From Gemmatimonadota bacterium (GTDB lineage: Bacteria; Gemmatimonadota; Gemmatimonadetes; Gemmatimonadales; Gemmatimonadaceae): a stretch of 64,000 nt of DNA. The notes below the pieces were generated by a model. It was not told the DNA's origin and did no database searches. It saw nothing but the letters and a program-made list of their open reading frames with translations. The stretch's first letter is position 1. Each line of letters opens with the position of its first letter. Of this stretch, positions 8,742 through 16,742 are shown in pieces. Made by a program: the position numbers and the translations under genes. The stretch covers positions 310,001 through 374,000 of the forward strand of contig JAIUOB010000004.1 of assembly GCA_020161135.1 (NCBI GenBank), in the 5' to 3' direction.

Positions 8742-9595
8742 GGGGCGACCCTCACGGTGAGAAATCCGTTGCTCCAGCAGCACTGCGCATGCCCGGCCGT
8801 CGAGGCGGCCGAATCGCCGGCGCGCACACGCACCACGTAGGTGCCGGGCGCCGTGAACGTTGCCATCGTCGTGCCCGTGCCGCCCGTCGGCGCGAGACGA
8901 TGCGTGGCCGTGCTGAACGTGACCGCTCCCGGTCCCTGATGCTTCATCCACGTCAGATCGACAGGTGTCGCGTTGCGGCGTCCGTCGCTGCCGGTGCTCC
9001 CGGTCTTGGCATCGTCGGTCACGTACACGGTGAGTGCCACCGGCACACCCGCCTTGGCCTCCACGGGACCGCCACGCGCGCCGCCGGGGCCACGCGCATC
9101 GGCGCCGGCCGTGGTGAAGCGCAGCCCGGGCGGCGTGTTGTCCGCGCTCGCCTCACCCTGGATGGCGTCGATCTCCCAGTCGGGGTGCAGGTGCCCGGGA
9201 ATGGCGAACGTCTCGCCGCGCACGCGCAGCGTCCACGTCACCTTCTTCTGGCCGAAATCCGCCGGCACCACCACCGCGAAGACGCCCCACTGCCGACGCG
9301 GCGCGAAGTACGTGGGTTGCCCCTGATCGCGCGGACCGGGGGAGACGAAGTTGCTGTCGCCGAGCGCGATCTCGACGCGCTCCTCGCTGTTGCGATTGAA
9401 GTAGCCGAACGACAGCGAATACGTGCCGTCGGCGTTGCGGTACCACCCCTCGAACACCGGCGTCACCGTCTGCCCGCGTGGCGAGAGCGGTGCCAGTGAT
9501 CGCTGCGCGGCCACGGGACGCACGAGCGGGAGCAGCAGGATGGCGACGGCGGCGGCGAGTGACACCGACCGGCGCGGGGCGAGACGCGACGACAC
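8738..9595 (-). CDS. secreted protein of unknown function, first gene of the PQQ-cytochrome cluster
   Basis: A signal peptide (AAAVAILLLPLVRPVAAQ) is followed by about 255 residues that appear all-beta. Visible features are an N-terminal segment VFEGWYRNADGTYSLSFGYFN, a second beta region, and a C-terminal Ig/PKD-like stretch (TFTAPGTYVVRVRAGD) ending with an adjacent cysteine pair in AQCCWSNGF. No enzyme motif is seen. The start of the next gene overlaps its stop (ATGA). Its fixed place ahead of the cytochrome and dehydrogenase genes suggests a structural or binding role in the same periplasmic oxidation system; this is inference from position only. Confidence 0.72.
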   Translation of the reverse strand: MSSRLAPRRSVSLAAAVAILLLPLVRPVAAQRSLAPLSPRGQTVTPVFEGWYRNADGTYSLSFGYFNRNSEERVEIALGDSNFVSPGPRDQGQPTYFAPRRQWGVFAVVVPADFGQKKVTWTLRVRGETFAIPGHLHPDWEIDAIQGEASADNTPPGLRFTTAGADARGPGGARGGPVEAKAGVPVALTVYVTDDAKTGSTGSDGRRNATPVDLTWMKHQGPGAVTFSTATHRLAPTGGTGTTMATFTAPGTYVVRVRAGDSAASTAGHAQCCWSNGFLTVRVAP

Positions 9596-9678
9596 GCAGC
9601 CTCCGAGGGTGGGATGCCCCCCAACTTCCGGTCCGCCGGGACGAACCGCAAGCCGGGGCGCCTCCCCCTCTCACACCG

Positions 9679-12600
9679 CTACTTGAGCGCCGCCTCCAAC
9701 GCCGCCAGCGCCTTCTTCGCGTCGGCCAGCGCGGCGCGATGCGTCGTCGTGGGACCCTTGAGACTCGCCTGTCGCACACCGCTGCCGGTGTACGCGCCCA
9801 CGACACCACCGAGCGACGCGCCGGGGCCACCGCGACCACCGCGTCCGCCACGCCCCGCTGCGGCCGCCATGCCGAGCGACTGGGCCACCGCCTGCAACCG
9901 CGCCGCCTCGTCACCGCTCGCCGCCTGCAGCTTTGCGCGGAACTCGGTCGTGCGCGCCGCAATGCGCGACTGCACATCCATCACCTCGAGCAGGAACGCC
10001 TCGCGGTCGCGCTGCTCCTTGTCGGTGATGCCGCTCGTCGGATCGCCACGCACGGTGAAGGTCCGCCGCACGGTGTCCGCGCCCGCGACCATCGTCACGG
10101 TGTAGCTCCCCGGCGACACGTGAATGCCGCGCGCACCGATGTCGTGCGCCGGCAGCGGCAGCGCGGGACGTCGCGAGGCGCCAGGCGCCGGGCGCGTCAT
10201 GCCACCAGCCCCGGCCGGCGGCGGCGGCGCGCCACCACCTTCCTCGCCACCGCCGAAGCCGCCGAAGCCACCACTCGCCGGGGGCCAGCGCAGATCCCAG
10301 TTCACCCGCTGCACGACGCCAGCGGTGCCGGCCGCGGTCATGGTGCGCACGACACGTCCCGCCGCGTTCGTGACGGTGAAGCGCACGGCATCGGCCGCGC
10401 GCGCCAGGTGGTACGTGAACGTCGCGCCCTCGGCCGGGTTCTCCGACGCGAAGAACGCGTGGGCCGCGGTCGAGACATCGGCACGATAGAGCGTGAGCGT
10501 CGCCGTGCGCACCGGGAAGAGTGTCGCGCCCCGCTGCGCGGCGGCGTCATCCCACGCCGCCAACGGCGAGGCGTCATCGAGCACCCAGATGCTGCGCCCA
10601 TGCGTCGCCAGCACGATGTCCTTCGTGCGCGGGTGGATCACGATGTCATCGTACCGCGTCGGGGGCAGGTTGGCCGTGAGCCGCGTCCAGCGCGCGCCCG
10701 CATCGAGTGAGTAGTAGAGGAACCGCTCCGTGCCGGCCACGAGGAGCCCCGGCTTGCCCGGATACTCCGCGATCGACCGCACCGGATGGCCGCCCGCCAG
10801 CCCGGTGGTCACGCGCGACCACGTCGCGCCGAAGTCGGTCGTGCGGAACACGTATGGCGCGAAGTCGCCCATGCGGTGATTCTCGACGGTCACGTACGCG
10901 GTCGACGCACCGGCGGCACTCGCCACCACGCGGTCGATGAACGACAGCGGCGGCACGCCGGGGAGGTTGCGCCCCACCTCGGTCCACGTCGCGCCACCGT
11001 CGCGCGAGAGCTGCACGTTGCCGTCGTCGGTGCCCACCCACAGCACGCGCGCGTCGACGGGGCTCTCGGCCATCGTCGTGATCTCGCTGAAATTGCCCTC
11101 GCCGTCGTTGCGCGACAGGCGGATGTCGGTGTTGAGCACCCCGCCAATGCGCAGCGTATCGCGATTGACCTGCTTGGTGAGGTCCTTCGTGGCGGTCCAA
11201 CTGCTGCCGAAGTCGCGTGAGATGAGCAGCTTGTTGGCGCCGAGGTACACGGTGCCCGGCTTGTGCTGCGACGCCACGATGGGCGCCGTCCAGTCGAAAC
11301 GATAGCTCTCGCCCGCGGGCGCCTGCGGCTGGATGTCGTAGCGGTCGCCGGTCACGACATCGACCCGCGTGAGGTTGCCGCCGCTCGATGTCGAGTAGAC
11401 GAAGCGCTCGCCCTTGAGGTCGACCGCATGCCCCGTGCCGTCGCTGAAGCCGATCTGCAGCCAGTCGCTGTTGAGGATCCCCATCCAGTGACTGGTCGCG
11501 CTCGGTCCCATCCACGAGTGCGCGTCCTGCATGCCGCCGTACACCCAGTACGGATCACGGTTGTCCACCGCCACGCGATAGAACTGCCCGATGGGGAAGT
11601 TGTTGAGACGTGCGTAGGTGTAGCCCAGGTCCCAGCTCTCGTGCAGTCCGCCGTCGCCGCCCAGCAGCAGGTGGCGCGGATCCTTCGGATCGATCCACAG
11701 CGCATGATGGTCGTCCTTGAGCCCGAGGTCGTACGTCGGCGAGTTGGGCATCGGCTCGAACGTCGTACCGCCATTCTCACTCTTGCTCGGCTGCACCCCC
11801 ATCATCCACACGCGCTGGTCGGTGGTGGGGTCGATGTACGGATGCGAGTAGTACATGGGCCGTGGATTCGTGCCACTCACGCGCCGCCACGTGGCACCCG
11901 CGTCCTCGCTGCGATACGTGCCGCCCTGCGACGCATGCTCGATGGTGGCGACGAGCACGTCAGGCTTGGACAGCGCGAGCGACAGGCCGATGCGCCCCTT
12001 GTCGCCGGTGGGGATGCCGTTCTCGAGGCGGTTCCACGTCGTGCCGCCGTCGGTGCTCTTCCACAGCGCGCTGCCGGGGCCACCGCCGTTGAAGCCGAAC
12101 GCCGTGCGGAGCCGCTGGTACGTGGCCGCGTACAGCACCTGCGCGTTGCGCGGGTCCATGACCAGCTCCACCGCGCCGGTCAGCGTGTCCACCGTGAGCA
12201 CGCGCGTCCACGTCGCGCCGGCGTCGGTGGTGCGGTACACGCCGCGCTCGGCGCTCGGGCGCCAGAGGTTCCCGGTGGCCGCCACGTATGCGACGTTCGC
12301 ATCGGTGGGGTGCAGCACCACGCGCGCGATGCTCCCCGTGCCGGTGAGGCCGATGCGCGACCACGTGGCGCCACCGTCGGTGCTGCGGAACATCCCCGCG
12401 CCCCACGTGCTGCTCTGGCGGTTGTTCTGCTCCCCGGTGCCGGCCCAGATGATCTGCGAGTTCCCCGCGAAGATCGCGAGGTCGCCGAACGAGTTCTCGC
12501 CCGTCGCATCGAAGATCGGCGTCCAGAGGATGCCATGGTTGGTGGTCTTCCAGACGCCACCGCCCGCCGCCGCGATGTAGATGGTCGACGGGTCGCGCGG

Positions 12601-12741
12601 ATCGACCTCGACATCGTGAATGCGGCCGCCCATCACGGCGGGGCCGATGGAGCGGAAGCGGAGCCCGTCGAACGGCGACTGGGCCACCAGCGGAGCAGCG
12701 GCCGCACAGAGCAGGCCGAGGAGATACGGAACGCGACGCAT
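9679..12741 (-). CDS. large secreted Asp-box (BNR/VPS10-like) beta-propeller protein
   Basis: The ATG at 12739-12741 opens a signal peptide (LLGLLCAAAAPLVAQ); the frame is open further upstream, but that region belongs to another gene. The 1020-residue product contains at least eight Asp-box repeats of type S/T-x-D-x-G-x-x-W (for example STDGGATW, TTDAGATW, SRDFGSSW, TTDFGATW), which mark sialidase/sortilin-type propellers. A glycine-rich linker with GGFGGFGGGEEGGG and a helical C-terminus with [13 protein letters not shown] follow. Such proteins are abundant in Gemmatimonadota and usually annotated as glycosyl hydrolase or VPS10-domain proteins; no catalytic glycosidase residues can be assigned. 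A role in extracellular binding or peptide or glycan processing is possible. Confidence 0.82.
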   Translation of the reverse strand: MRRVPYLLGLLCAAAAPLVAQSPFDGLRFRSIGPAVMGGRIHDVEVDPRDPSTIYIAAAGGGVWKTTNHGILWTPIFDATGENSFGDLAIFAGNSQIIWAGTGEQNNRQSSTWGAGMFRSTDGGATWSRIGLTGTGSIARVVLHPTDANVAYVAATGNLWRPSAERGVYRTTDAGATWTRVLTVDTLTGAVELVMDPRNAQVLYAATYQRLRTAFGFNGGGPGSALWKSTDGGTTWNRLENGIPTGDKGRIGLSLALSKPDVLVATIEHASQGGTYRSEDAGATWRRVSGTNPRPMYYSHPYIDPTTDQRVWMMGVQPSKSENGGTTFEPMPNSPTYDLGLKDDHHALWIDPKDPRHLLLGGDGGLHESWDLGYTYARLNNFPIGQFYRVAVDNRDPYWVYGGMQDAHSWMGPSATSHWMGILNSDWLQIGFSDGTGHAVDLKGERFVYSTSSGGNLTRVDVVTGDRYDIQPQAPAGESYRFDWTAPIVASQHKPGTVYLGANKLLISRDFGSSWTATKDLTKQVNRDTLRIGGVLNTDIRLSRNDGEGNFSEITTMAESPVDARVLWVGTDDGNVQLSRDGGATWTEVGRNLPGVPPLSFIDRVVASAAGASTAYVTVENHRMGDFAPYVFRTTDFGATWSRVTTGLAGGHPVRSIAEYPGKPGLLVAGTERFLYYSLDAGARWTRLTANLPPTRYDDIVIHPRTKDIVLATHGRSIWVLDDASPLAAWDDAAAQRGATLFPVRTATLTLYRADVSTAAHAFFASENPAEGATFTYHLARAADAVRFTVTNAAGRVVRTMTAAGTAGVVQRVNWDLRWPPASGGFGGFGGGEEGGGAPPPPAGAGGMTRPAPGASRRPALPLPAHDIGARGIHVSPGSYTVTMVAGADTVRRTFTVRGDPTSGITDKEQRDREAFLLEVMDVQSRIAARTTEFRAKLQAASGDEAARLQAVAQSLGMAAAAGRGGRGGRGGPGASLGGVVGAYTGSGVRQASLKGPTTTHRAALADAKKALAALEAALK

Positions 12742-12794
12742 GGGCAGGAGCGTGGAGGGTGTCCCCCGAATGTGCGCCGCGCGCGCCCTGCTCG

Positions 12795-13907
12795 CTACGG
12801 CGGCGGCGCGCCGGCCATGCGGTACGGCGCACACAGCGGATCGCCCACGATGACGTCCTTCCACAGCACCATCGGCGAGGCCGCGTAGAATGCCTCGGCC
12901 AGCGTCGCGCCGCGCAGGTAGCGGTCGAGCAGCAGTTCGGGACGCGCGAGGGCGACGGTGTACGGCTCGCTCACGTACCCCTTCACGCCGGTCACGCCCT
13001 GGGCAACGAGATCGAGGATGCGGCTCTGTCCCCCGACGACGGGCCCGAACGTGCGCGCACTCGTCGAGACGAACGTCTCGGCGATCGCCCCCGGGAGAAA
13101 GCGCACCGCGTGGTACGCCGTGCTGTCGTAGCGCGGATCGTTGCTCCCCCAACTCACGTACCCCATGACGGCGCCGGTCGGAGCGACGAAGCGCGGGGAC
13201 GTGTCGAGCTGCACCACGGCGCCCATGCGCTGCAGCCGATCGGCGGCGCGATAGAGCTGTGCATTGAGCTCGGCGTATCCGTCGTTCCCTGCGCGCGGCG
13301 GCTGGGCATCGAGGAAGAACGGCCCACGCGCCGCGCGCGCTGCGGTTGCGCGGTCCACCAACGCGAGACAATCGGCCAGTACCCCGCAGGCGAGCCGCGT
13401 GACGAGGTACATGCCGTAGCGCTCGCTGTCGAAGGGGCCCGGCGCGTTGAAGTACGGATTGCGGTGCTGACGCATCCACGTCGTGTCGTAGCCCACCATG
13501 GGTGCGAACGCGAGGCGCATGCCGGCCAGCAGCGCGTCGGCGCTGTAGCCGCGATCGCCACCCACGCGGAGCGGCACGCCCGGCGTGAGCACCACGAAGT
13601 CGATGCGCACCGGCAGCGCGTCGATGGCCGCGCGCACCGGCGACTCGATGCCCGTGCGATAGGCCAGCGTGCCGATATCGTCGGTCGTGTCGGTGTCGAT
13701 GACCACGATGTGGTCGCGCGCGAGCCCGCGCTGCGCGGCGTAGTAGCGCCCCACGCTGTCGCTCGCCACGCTGCGGCGGTTGATGACCACCAGCGTGCGC
13801 TCGGCCCCGGTGACAGGGGGGCGCTTCGGCGTGCGTGGCGCCGGTTGGCAGCCGAGCGTCGTCAACGCGAGCAGCGACGCGGCAGCGGTGTGCCACGCGC
13901 CGCGCAT
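12795..13907 (-). CDS. TIGR03790-like lipoprotein
   Basis: From the ATG at 13905-13907 the protein has a lipoprotein signal ending in TTLGC and continues for 370 residues. The order ERTLVVINRRSVASDSVGRYYAAQRGL, then a segment giving IDFVVLTPGVPLRVGG, and the C-terminal GDPLCAPY are characteristic of the TIGR03790 family, which has no known activity. An upstream start at 14003 is open in frame but encodes an arginine-rich stretch that only reflects DNA repeats in the neighbouring gene, so it is rejected. No Shine-Dalgarno sequence is obvious. It lies 16 bases downstream of the small repeat-containing gene and probably shares its transcript. Confidence 0.78.
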   Translation of the reverse strand: MRGAWHTAAASLLALTTLGCQPAPRTPKRPPVTGAERTLVVINRRSVASDSVGRYYAAQRGLARDHIVVIDTDTTDDIGTLAYRTGIESPVRAAIDALPVRIDFVVLTPGVPLRVGGDRGYSADALLAGMRLAFAPMVGYDTTWMRQHRNPYFNAPGPFDSERYGMYLVTRLACGVLADCLALVDRATAARAARGPFFLDAQPPRAGNDGYAELNAQLYRAADRLQRMGAVVQLDTSPRFVAPTGAVMGYVSWGSNDPRYDSTAYHAVRFLPGAIAETFVSTSARTFGPVVGGQSRILDLVAQGVTGVKGYVSEPYTVALARPELLLDRYLRGATLAEAFYAASPMVLWKDVIVGDPLCAPYRMAGAPPP

Positions 13908-13923
13908 CGCGCACGCGATGGTG

Positions 13924-14343
13924 TCACGCACGCTGCGACTCGGCACCGTGCGAATCAGCACCGCGCGGCGGCGCACCGTGCGACTCCGCACCGTGTGGCG
14001 CACGCCAGTAGTACCACTCGCGCTGCGCGGTCCACTGTTCCGCCTCGGCCCGCGCGGCGCCGTGCACGCACGTCGTCACCGCGGTCGTGGCGGCCCGATA
14101 CGCCGCGTCGAGCTCGGCGAGCATCTCGCGTGTCTCGAGCGTGGTTGGACGCGCCCGCAGGCGCAGCGCGAGTTCGTGCCGCACGTCGGCGTCGGCGCGA
14201 GGGTCGTGGGCCGGGTCGTCACGACGCGCGCCCGGTGTGAGCCCGGCTGCGCGCTCGGCGTCGTCGACGATGCGGGCCCACTGCGCCACCAGCGCGGGCA
14301 CCGAGAGATTGGCGAGCGCCGACGGGCGCGAGGCAGCAGACAT
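13924..14343 (-). CDS. hypothetical protein with a C-terminal pentapeptide repeat
   Basis: This 139-residue protein has no signal peptide and no recognised domain. It appears helical, with a segment RPTTLETREMLAELDAAYRAATTAV and the tryptophan-rich AEQWTAQREWYYWRAP. The last 25 residues are a repeat of five-residue units (HGAES, HGAPP, RGADS, HGAES) encoded by a 15-base tandem repeat. The gene starts 9 bases after the stop of the NADH dehydrogenase gene, so it is probably in the same operon. Coding status is supported by position and by a complete frame between two genes, not by homology. Confidence 0.5.
   Translation of the reverse strand: MSAASRPSALANLSVPALVAQWARIVDDAERAAGLTPGARRDDPAHDPRADADVRHELALRLRARPTTLETREMLAELDAAYRAATTAVTTCVHGAARAEAEQWTAQREWYYWRAPHGAESHGAPPRGADSHGAESQRA
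13934..13993. repeat. 15-bp tandem repeat, four units
   Basis: Four consecutive 15-base units are present at 13934-13948, 13949-13963, 13964-13978 and 13979-13993. Units 1 and 4 differ at a single base (TGCGACTCGGCACCG against TGCGACTCCGCACCG), unit 2 differs from unit 1 at two bases, and unit 3 is the most diverged. The repeat lies inside the 3' end of the small gene at 13924-14343 and keeps its frame, adding five residues per unit. Confidence 0.85.
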
Positions 14344-14352
14344 GGCGGCAAG

Positions 14353-15783
14353 TTACGCCGCGCGCTGCCCTCGCGCGTCGGGCGACCCGGGAGTGCCCCG
14401 TCCCCGTAGCAGACGGTGCGCCGTGTCACCGGTGATGAGGCGCGCCCCACGCTGGAAGGTGAGGTACTGCCAGGCCCACTGCACGATGACGCTCACCCGG
14501 TTGCGTCCGCCGGCGAGATAGAGCAGGTGCACGAACAGCCAGGTGAGCCACGCGAACGCGCCCGCAAGCGGACGTCCCGCCAGCACCGCCACTGCCCGAT
14601 GCCGCCCGATCGTGGCGAGGTCGCCCTTGTTGCGGTAGCGGAACGGCTCGCTGGGCTCGCCGGTGAGCGCGCGGGCGATGTTGCGCCCCGCTCGCGTGCC
14701 CATCTGCACCGCCGCCGGCGCCACGCCGGGCACCGGTGCGCCGTCGGTGGTGAATGTCGCGGCCATGTCGCCCACGACGAACACGTTCGCGTGCCCCGGC
14801 ACCGTCAGGTCGGGCTGCACCTGCACGCGCCCCGCGCGATCGACCGGCGCGCCGAGCTGACGTCCCAGCGGCGACGCCTGATTCCCCGCGCCCCAGAACA
14901 CCGTGTGCGCCGCGATGCGCTCGCCGTTCGCGATCACCCCATCGGCGTCCACCGCGGTGACCACGCAGTTGGTGCGCACCTCGACACCGAGCGACGCGAG
15001 ATCGCGCTGGGCGCGTGCCGAGAGCGCTTCGGGGAAGGCGGGCAGGACGCGCGGACCACCCTCCAGCAGCAGCACGCGCGCCTGCGCGGGATCGAAGCGG
15101 CGGAACTCCCCCGACAGCGCATGCTTCGTGACTTCGGGGATCATGCCGGCGAGTTCGACGCCGGTGGGGCCGCCACCCACGATCACGAACGTCAGCAACG
15201 CGTCGCGCTCGGCCGCCGCACTCGCGCGTTCCGCCGCCTCGAACGACAGCAGGAAGCGCTGGCGCATGTCGATCGCATCGTCGAGGCTCTTGAGCCCCGG
15301 CGCGAAGTGCTCCCACTCCGGATGACCGAAGTAGGCATGACGCGCACCGGTGGCCAGCACCAGCCAGTCGTAGGCCAGCGTGGTCGTACCGCCGTCGAGG
15401 GCGATGGTGTTGTGGTCGGCGTCGATGGTGTCGACGCTGGCCATGATGACCGTGACGTTGGCCTGCTTGCGCAGCAGCCAGCGAATGGGCACCGAGATGT
15501 CGGCCGGATGCAGCACCGCAGTGGCCACCTGATACAGCAGCGGCTGGAACAGGTGATGGTTGGTGCGATCGATGAGCGTGATGCGCACCGGCGCCTTGGC
15601 GAGTGCGCGCGCCGCCGCGACACCACCGAAGCCGCCACCGACGATGACCACGTGCGGTCGGCCGTCGATGGGGACGGCCGCTGACGTGACCGCAGCCGGC
15701 GCGGGCGCCATGGATGGCGTCGCAGAAGCGCCAGGGGCTGCAACGGACTGGAGGCGACTCACTGAGGGCGTGACGTCTGCCAT
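14353..15783 (-). CDS. ndh: type II NADH dehydrogenase (NDH-2), FAD-dependent
   Basis: The 476-residue product has two dinucleotide-binding motifs, IVGGGFGGVAAARAL for FAD near residue 45 and IVGGGPTGVELAGM for NAD(P)H, a late FAD-contact motif NVFVVGDMA, and a hydrophobic C-terminal segment (WLTWLFVHLLYLAGGRNRV) used by NDH-2 enzymes to attach to the membrane. It should oxidise NADH and reduce quinone without pumping protons. The ATG at 15781-15783 is preferred: an in-frame start at 15939 would run through the Rex-type operator and add a non-conserved extension. A Rex-type box about 90 bases upstream suggests induction when the NADH/NAD ratio rises. Confidence 0.88.
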   Translation of the reverse strand: MADVTPSVSRLQSVAAPGASATPSMAPAPAAVTSAAVPIDGRPHVVIVGGGFGGVAAARALAKAPVRITLIDRTNHHLFQPLLYQVATAVLHPADISVPIRWLLRKQANVTVIMASVDTIDADHNTIALDGGTTTLAYDWLVLATGARHAYFGHPEWEHFAPGLKSLDDAIDMRQRFLLSFEAAERASAAAERDALLTFVIVGGGPTGVELAGMIPEVTKHALSGEFRRFDPAQARVLLLEGGPRVLPAFPEALSARAQRDLASLGVEVRTNCVVTAVDADGVIANGERIAAHTVFWGAGNQASPLGRQLGAPVDRAGRVQVQPDLTVPGHANVFVVGDMAATFTTDGAPVPGVAPAAVQMGTRAGRNIARALTGEPSEPFRYRNKGDLATIGRHRAVAVLAGRPLAGAFAWLTWLFVHLLYLAGGRNRVSVIVQWAWQYLTFQRGARLITGDTAHRLLRGRGTPGSPDARGQRAA

Positions 15784-15855
15784 GAGGACTCCCGGACGGG
15801 CTCGGACTGCGTGGGTGCAGGGCGCGTCGGGCAGGCCGGCGCGCAGGGCTACCGG

Positions 15856-15861
15856 GTAATA
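15856..15861 (-). promoter_or_regulatory. candidate -10 element of the ndh promoter
   Basis: On the minus strand this reads TATTAC, four of six matches to the sigma-70 -10 consensus. It lies just downstream of the Rex-type operator, so the operator would cover the -35 region. No good -35 hexamer is visible at the right distance, which would fit an activator-dependent or weak promoter. The assignment rests on position and a partial match only. Confidence 0.35.
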
Positions 15862-15871
15862 CGCTCGACGC

Positions 15872-15889
15872 TTGTGAAAAGTTTCACAA
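15872..15889. promoter_or_regulatory. Rex-type operator upstream of ndh
   Basis: The sequence is TTGTGAA-AAGT-TTCACAA, a perfect inverted repeat that matches the published Rex consensus TTGTGAA-N4-TTCACAA at every fixed position. Rex is a repressor released from DNA by high NADH, and ndh is a classical Rex target in Bacillus and Streptomyces. The same site also fits the CRP pattern TGTGA-N6-TCACA, so a CRP/FNR-family regulator is the alternative. It lies 89-106 bases before the ndh start and overlaps the last codons of the esterase gene at 15884. No rex gene is in the window. Confidence 0.7.
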
Positions 15890-16645
15890 GCCCTCCCGCA
15901 CTGGTAGACCCGCCAGAACTCGCCCCAGCGTGTCGGCATCGAGCAGGTGCGCCCCGGCGAACCGCACCACCTCGGTGGCGGGCTGGGCGCCCTGCAGCCG
16001 GGTCAGGGCGGCCGTGTGCGCCTCGGGCGGGAAGAACGGGTCGGCATCGCCGCACACGAAGGTCACGGCACGCCGGCCCAGCGCCCGCGCCAACGTCGCG
16101 TCGTCGATGTCGGCGGCCACGGTCCCGGCCCACGCCACGAACGCGTCCACCGTCACCAGGTCGCGCGCCAGCCAGCGGCTGGCCATGGCCACCCCCTGCG
16201 AGAACGCCAGCACGCCGATGCGCTGCCTGCGCCCCAGCAGGGGCTCACCGCCCGCCACCGCGCGATGCACCGTGTCCAGCCAGTCCAGGCTGTCCCGGAT
16301 GTCATGCTCTCGCCCGTCCCGGGTCATCCAGTTCGCGCCCACATGCTGCAGGTGACTCCCGTCGGCCTGCGGCATGCCGCGATAGAAGCGGTTGAGCCCC
16401 TCGATGGCCACCACCGTCGTGTCCTCGGGCACCACGTCGATGAACGGGCGCAGGAAGCGCTCGGCCAGTTGCCCGTACCCGTGCAGCACGAACCAGAGGC
16501 GCTTGGCCATGACCGGATTGGCGCCCACCCAGGCGTAGCGGCCCGTGCGCGAGGTCTCCCGCCAAGCGGTGTGCACCTCGCGCGGGTCGTGCGGCGGCAT
16601 CTCGGTGACGCGTGGCGGGAACGGCGGTGGCGTGGGTGAGGACAT
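15884..16645 (-). CDS. serine esterase / carboxylesterase, phospholipase-carboxylesterase type
   Basis: The 253-residue protein has no signal peptide and follows the cytosolic alpha/beta-hydrolase pattern of the phospholipase/carboxylesterase family. The oxyanion region is LWFVLHGYGQLAERFL, the nucleophile elbow is VLAFSQGVAMASRW (Ser in FSQG), the likely acid is in VCGDADPFFPP and the His in RFAGAHLLD. Family members hydrolyse short acyl esters or remove acyl groups. Substrate unknown. It is divergent to the HExxH protein gene at 16743 and lies upstream of ndh in the same direction, with the ndh operator at its 3' end. Confidence 0.85.
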   Translation of the reverse strand: MSSPTPPPFPPRVTEMPPHDPREVHTAWRETSRTGRYAWVGANPVMAKRLWFVLHGYGQLAERFLRPFIDVVPEDTTVVAIEGLNRFYRGMPQADGSHLQHVGANWMTRDGREHDIRDSLDWLDTVHRAVAGGEPLLGRRQRIGVLAFSQGVAMASRWLARDLVTVDAFVAWAGTVAADIDDATLARALGRRAVTFVCGDADPFFPPEAHTAALTRLQGAQPATEVVRFAGAHLLDADTLGRVLAGLPVREGL

Positions 16646-16742
16646 GTGTCAGCGTACCGTCGGGGTTCGCCGTTCGCCACGGGCTGCGATCGCCTCGCCC
16701 CACGCCGCCCAACCGCCTCCGCCGCATGGGTGTCAGAGTCGC

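Noticed and set aside
12742-13914. Upstream continuation of the propeller gene's open frame to 13914
   Set aside because: The signal peptide begins at 12741, and the upstream part lies inside the TIGR03790 gene in another frame with no similarity of its own.
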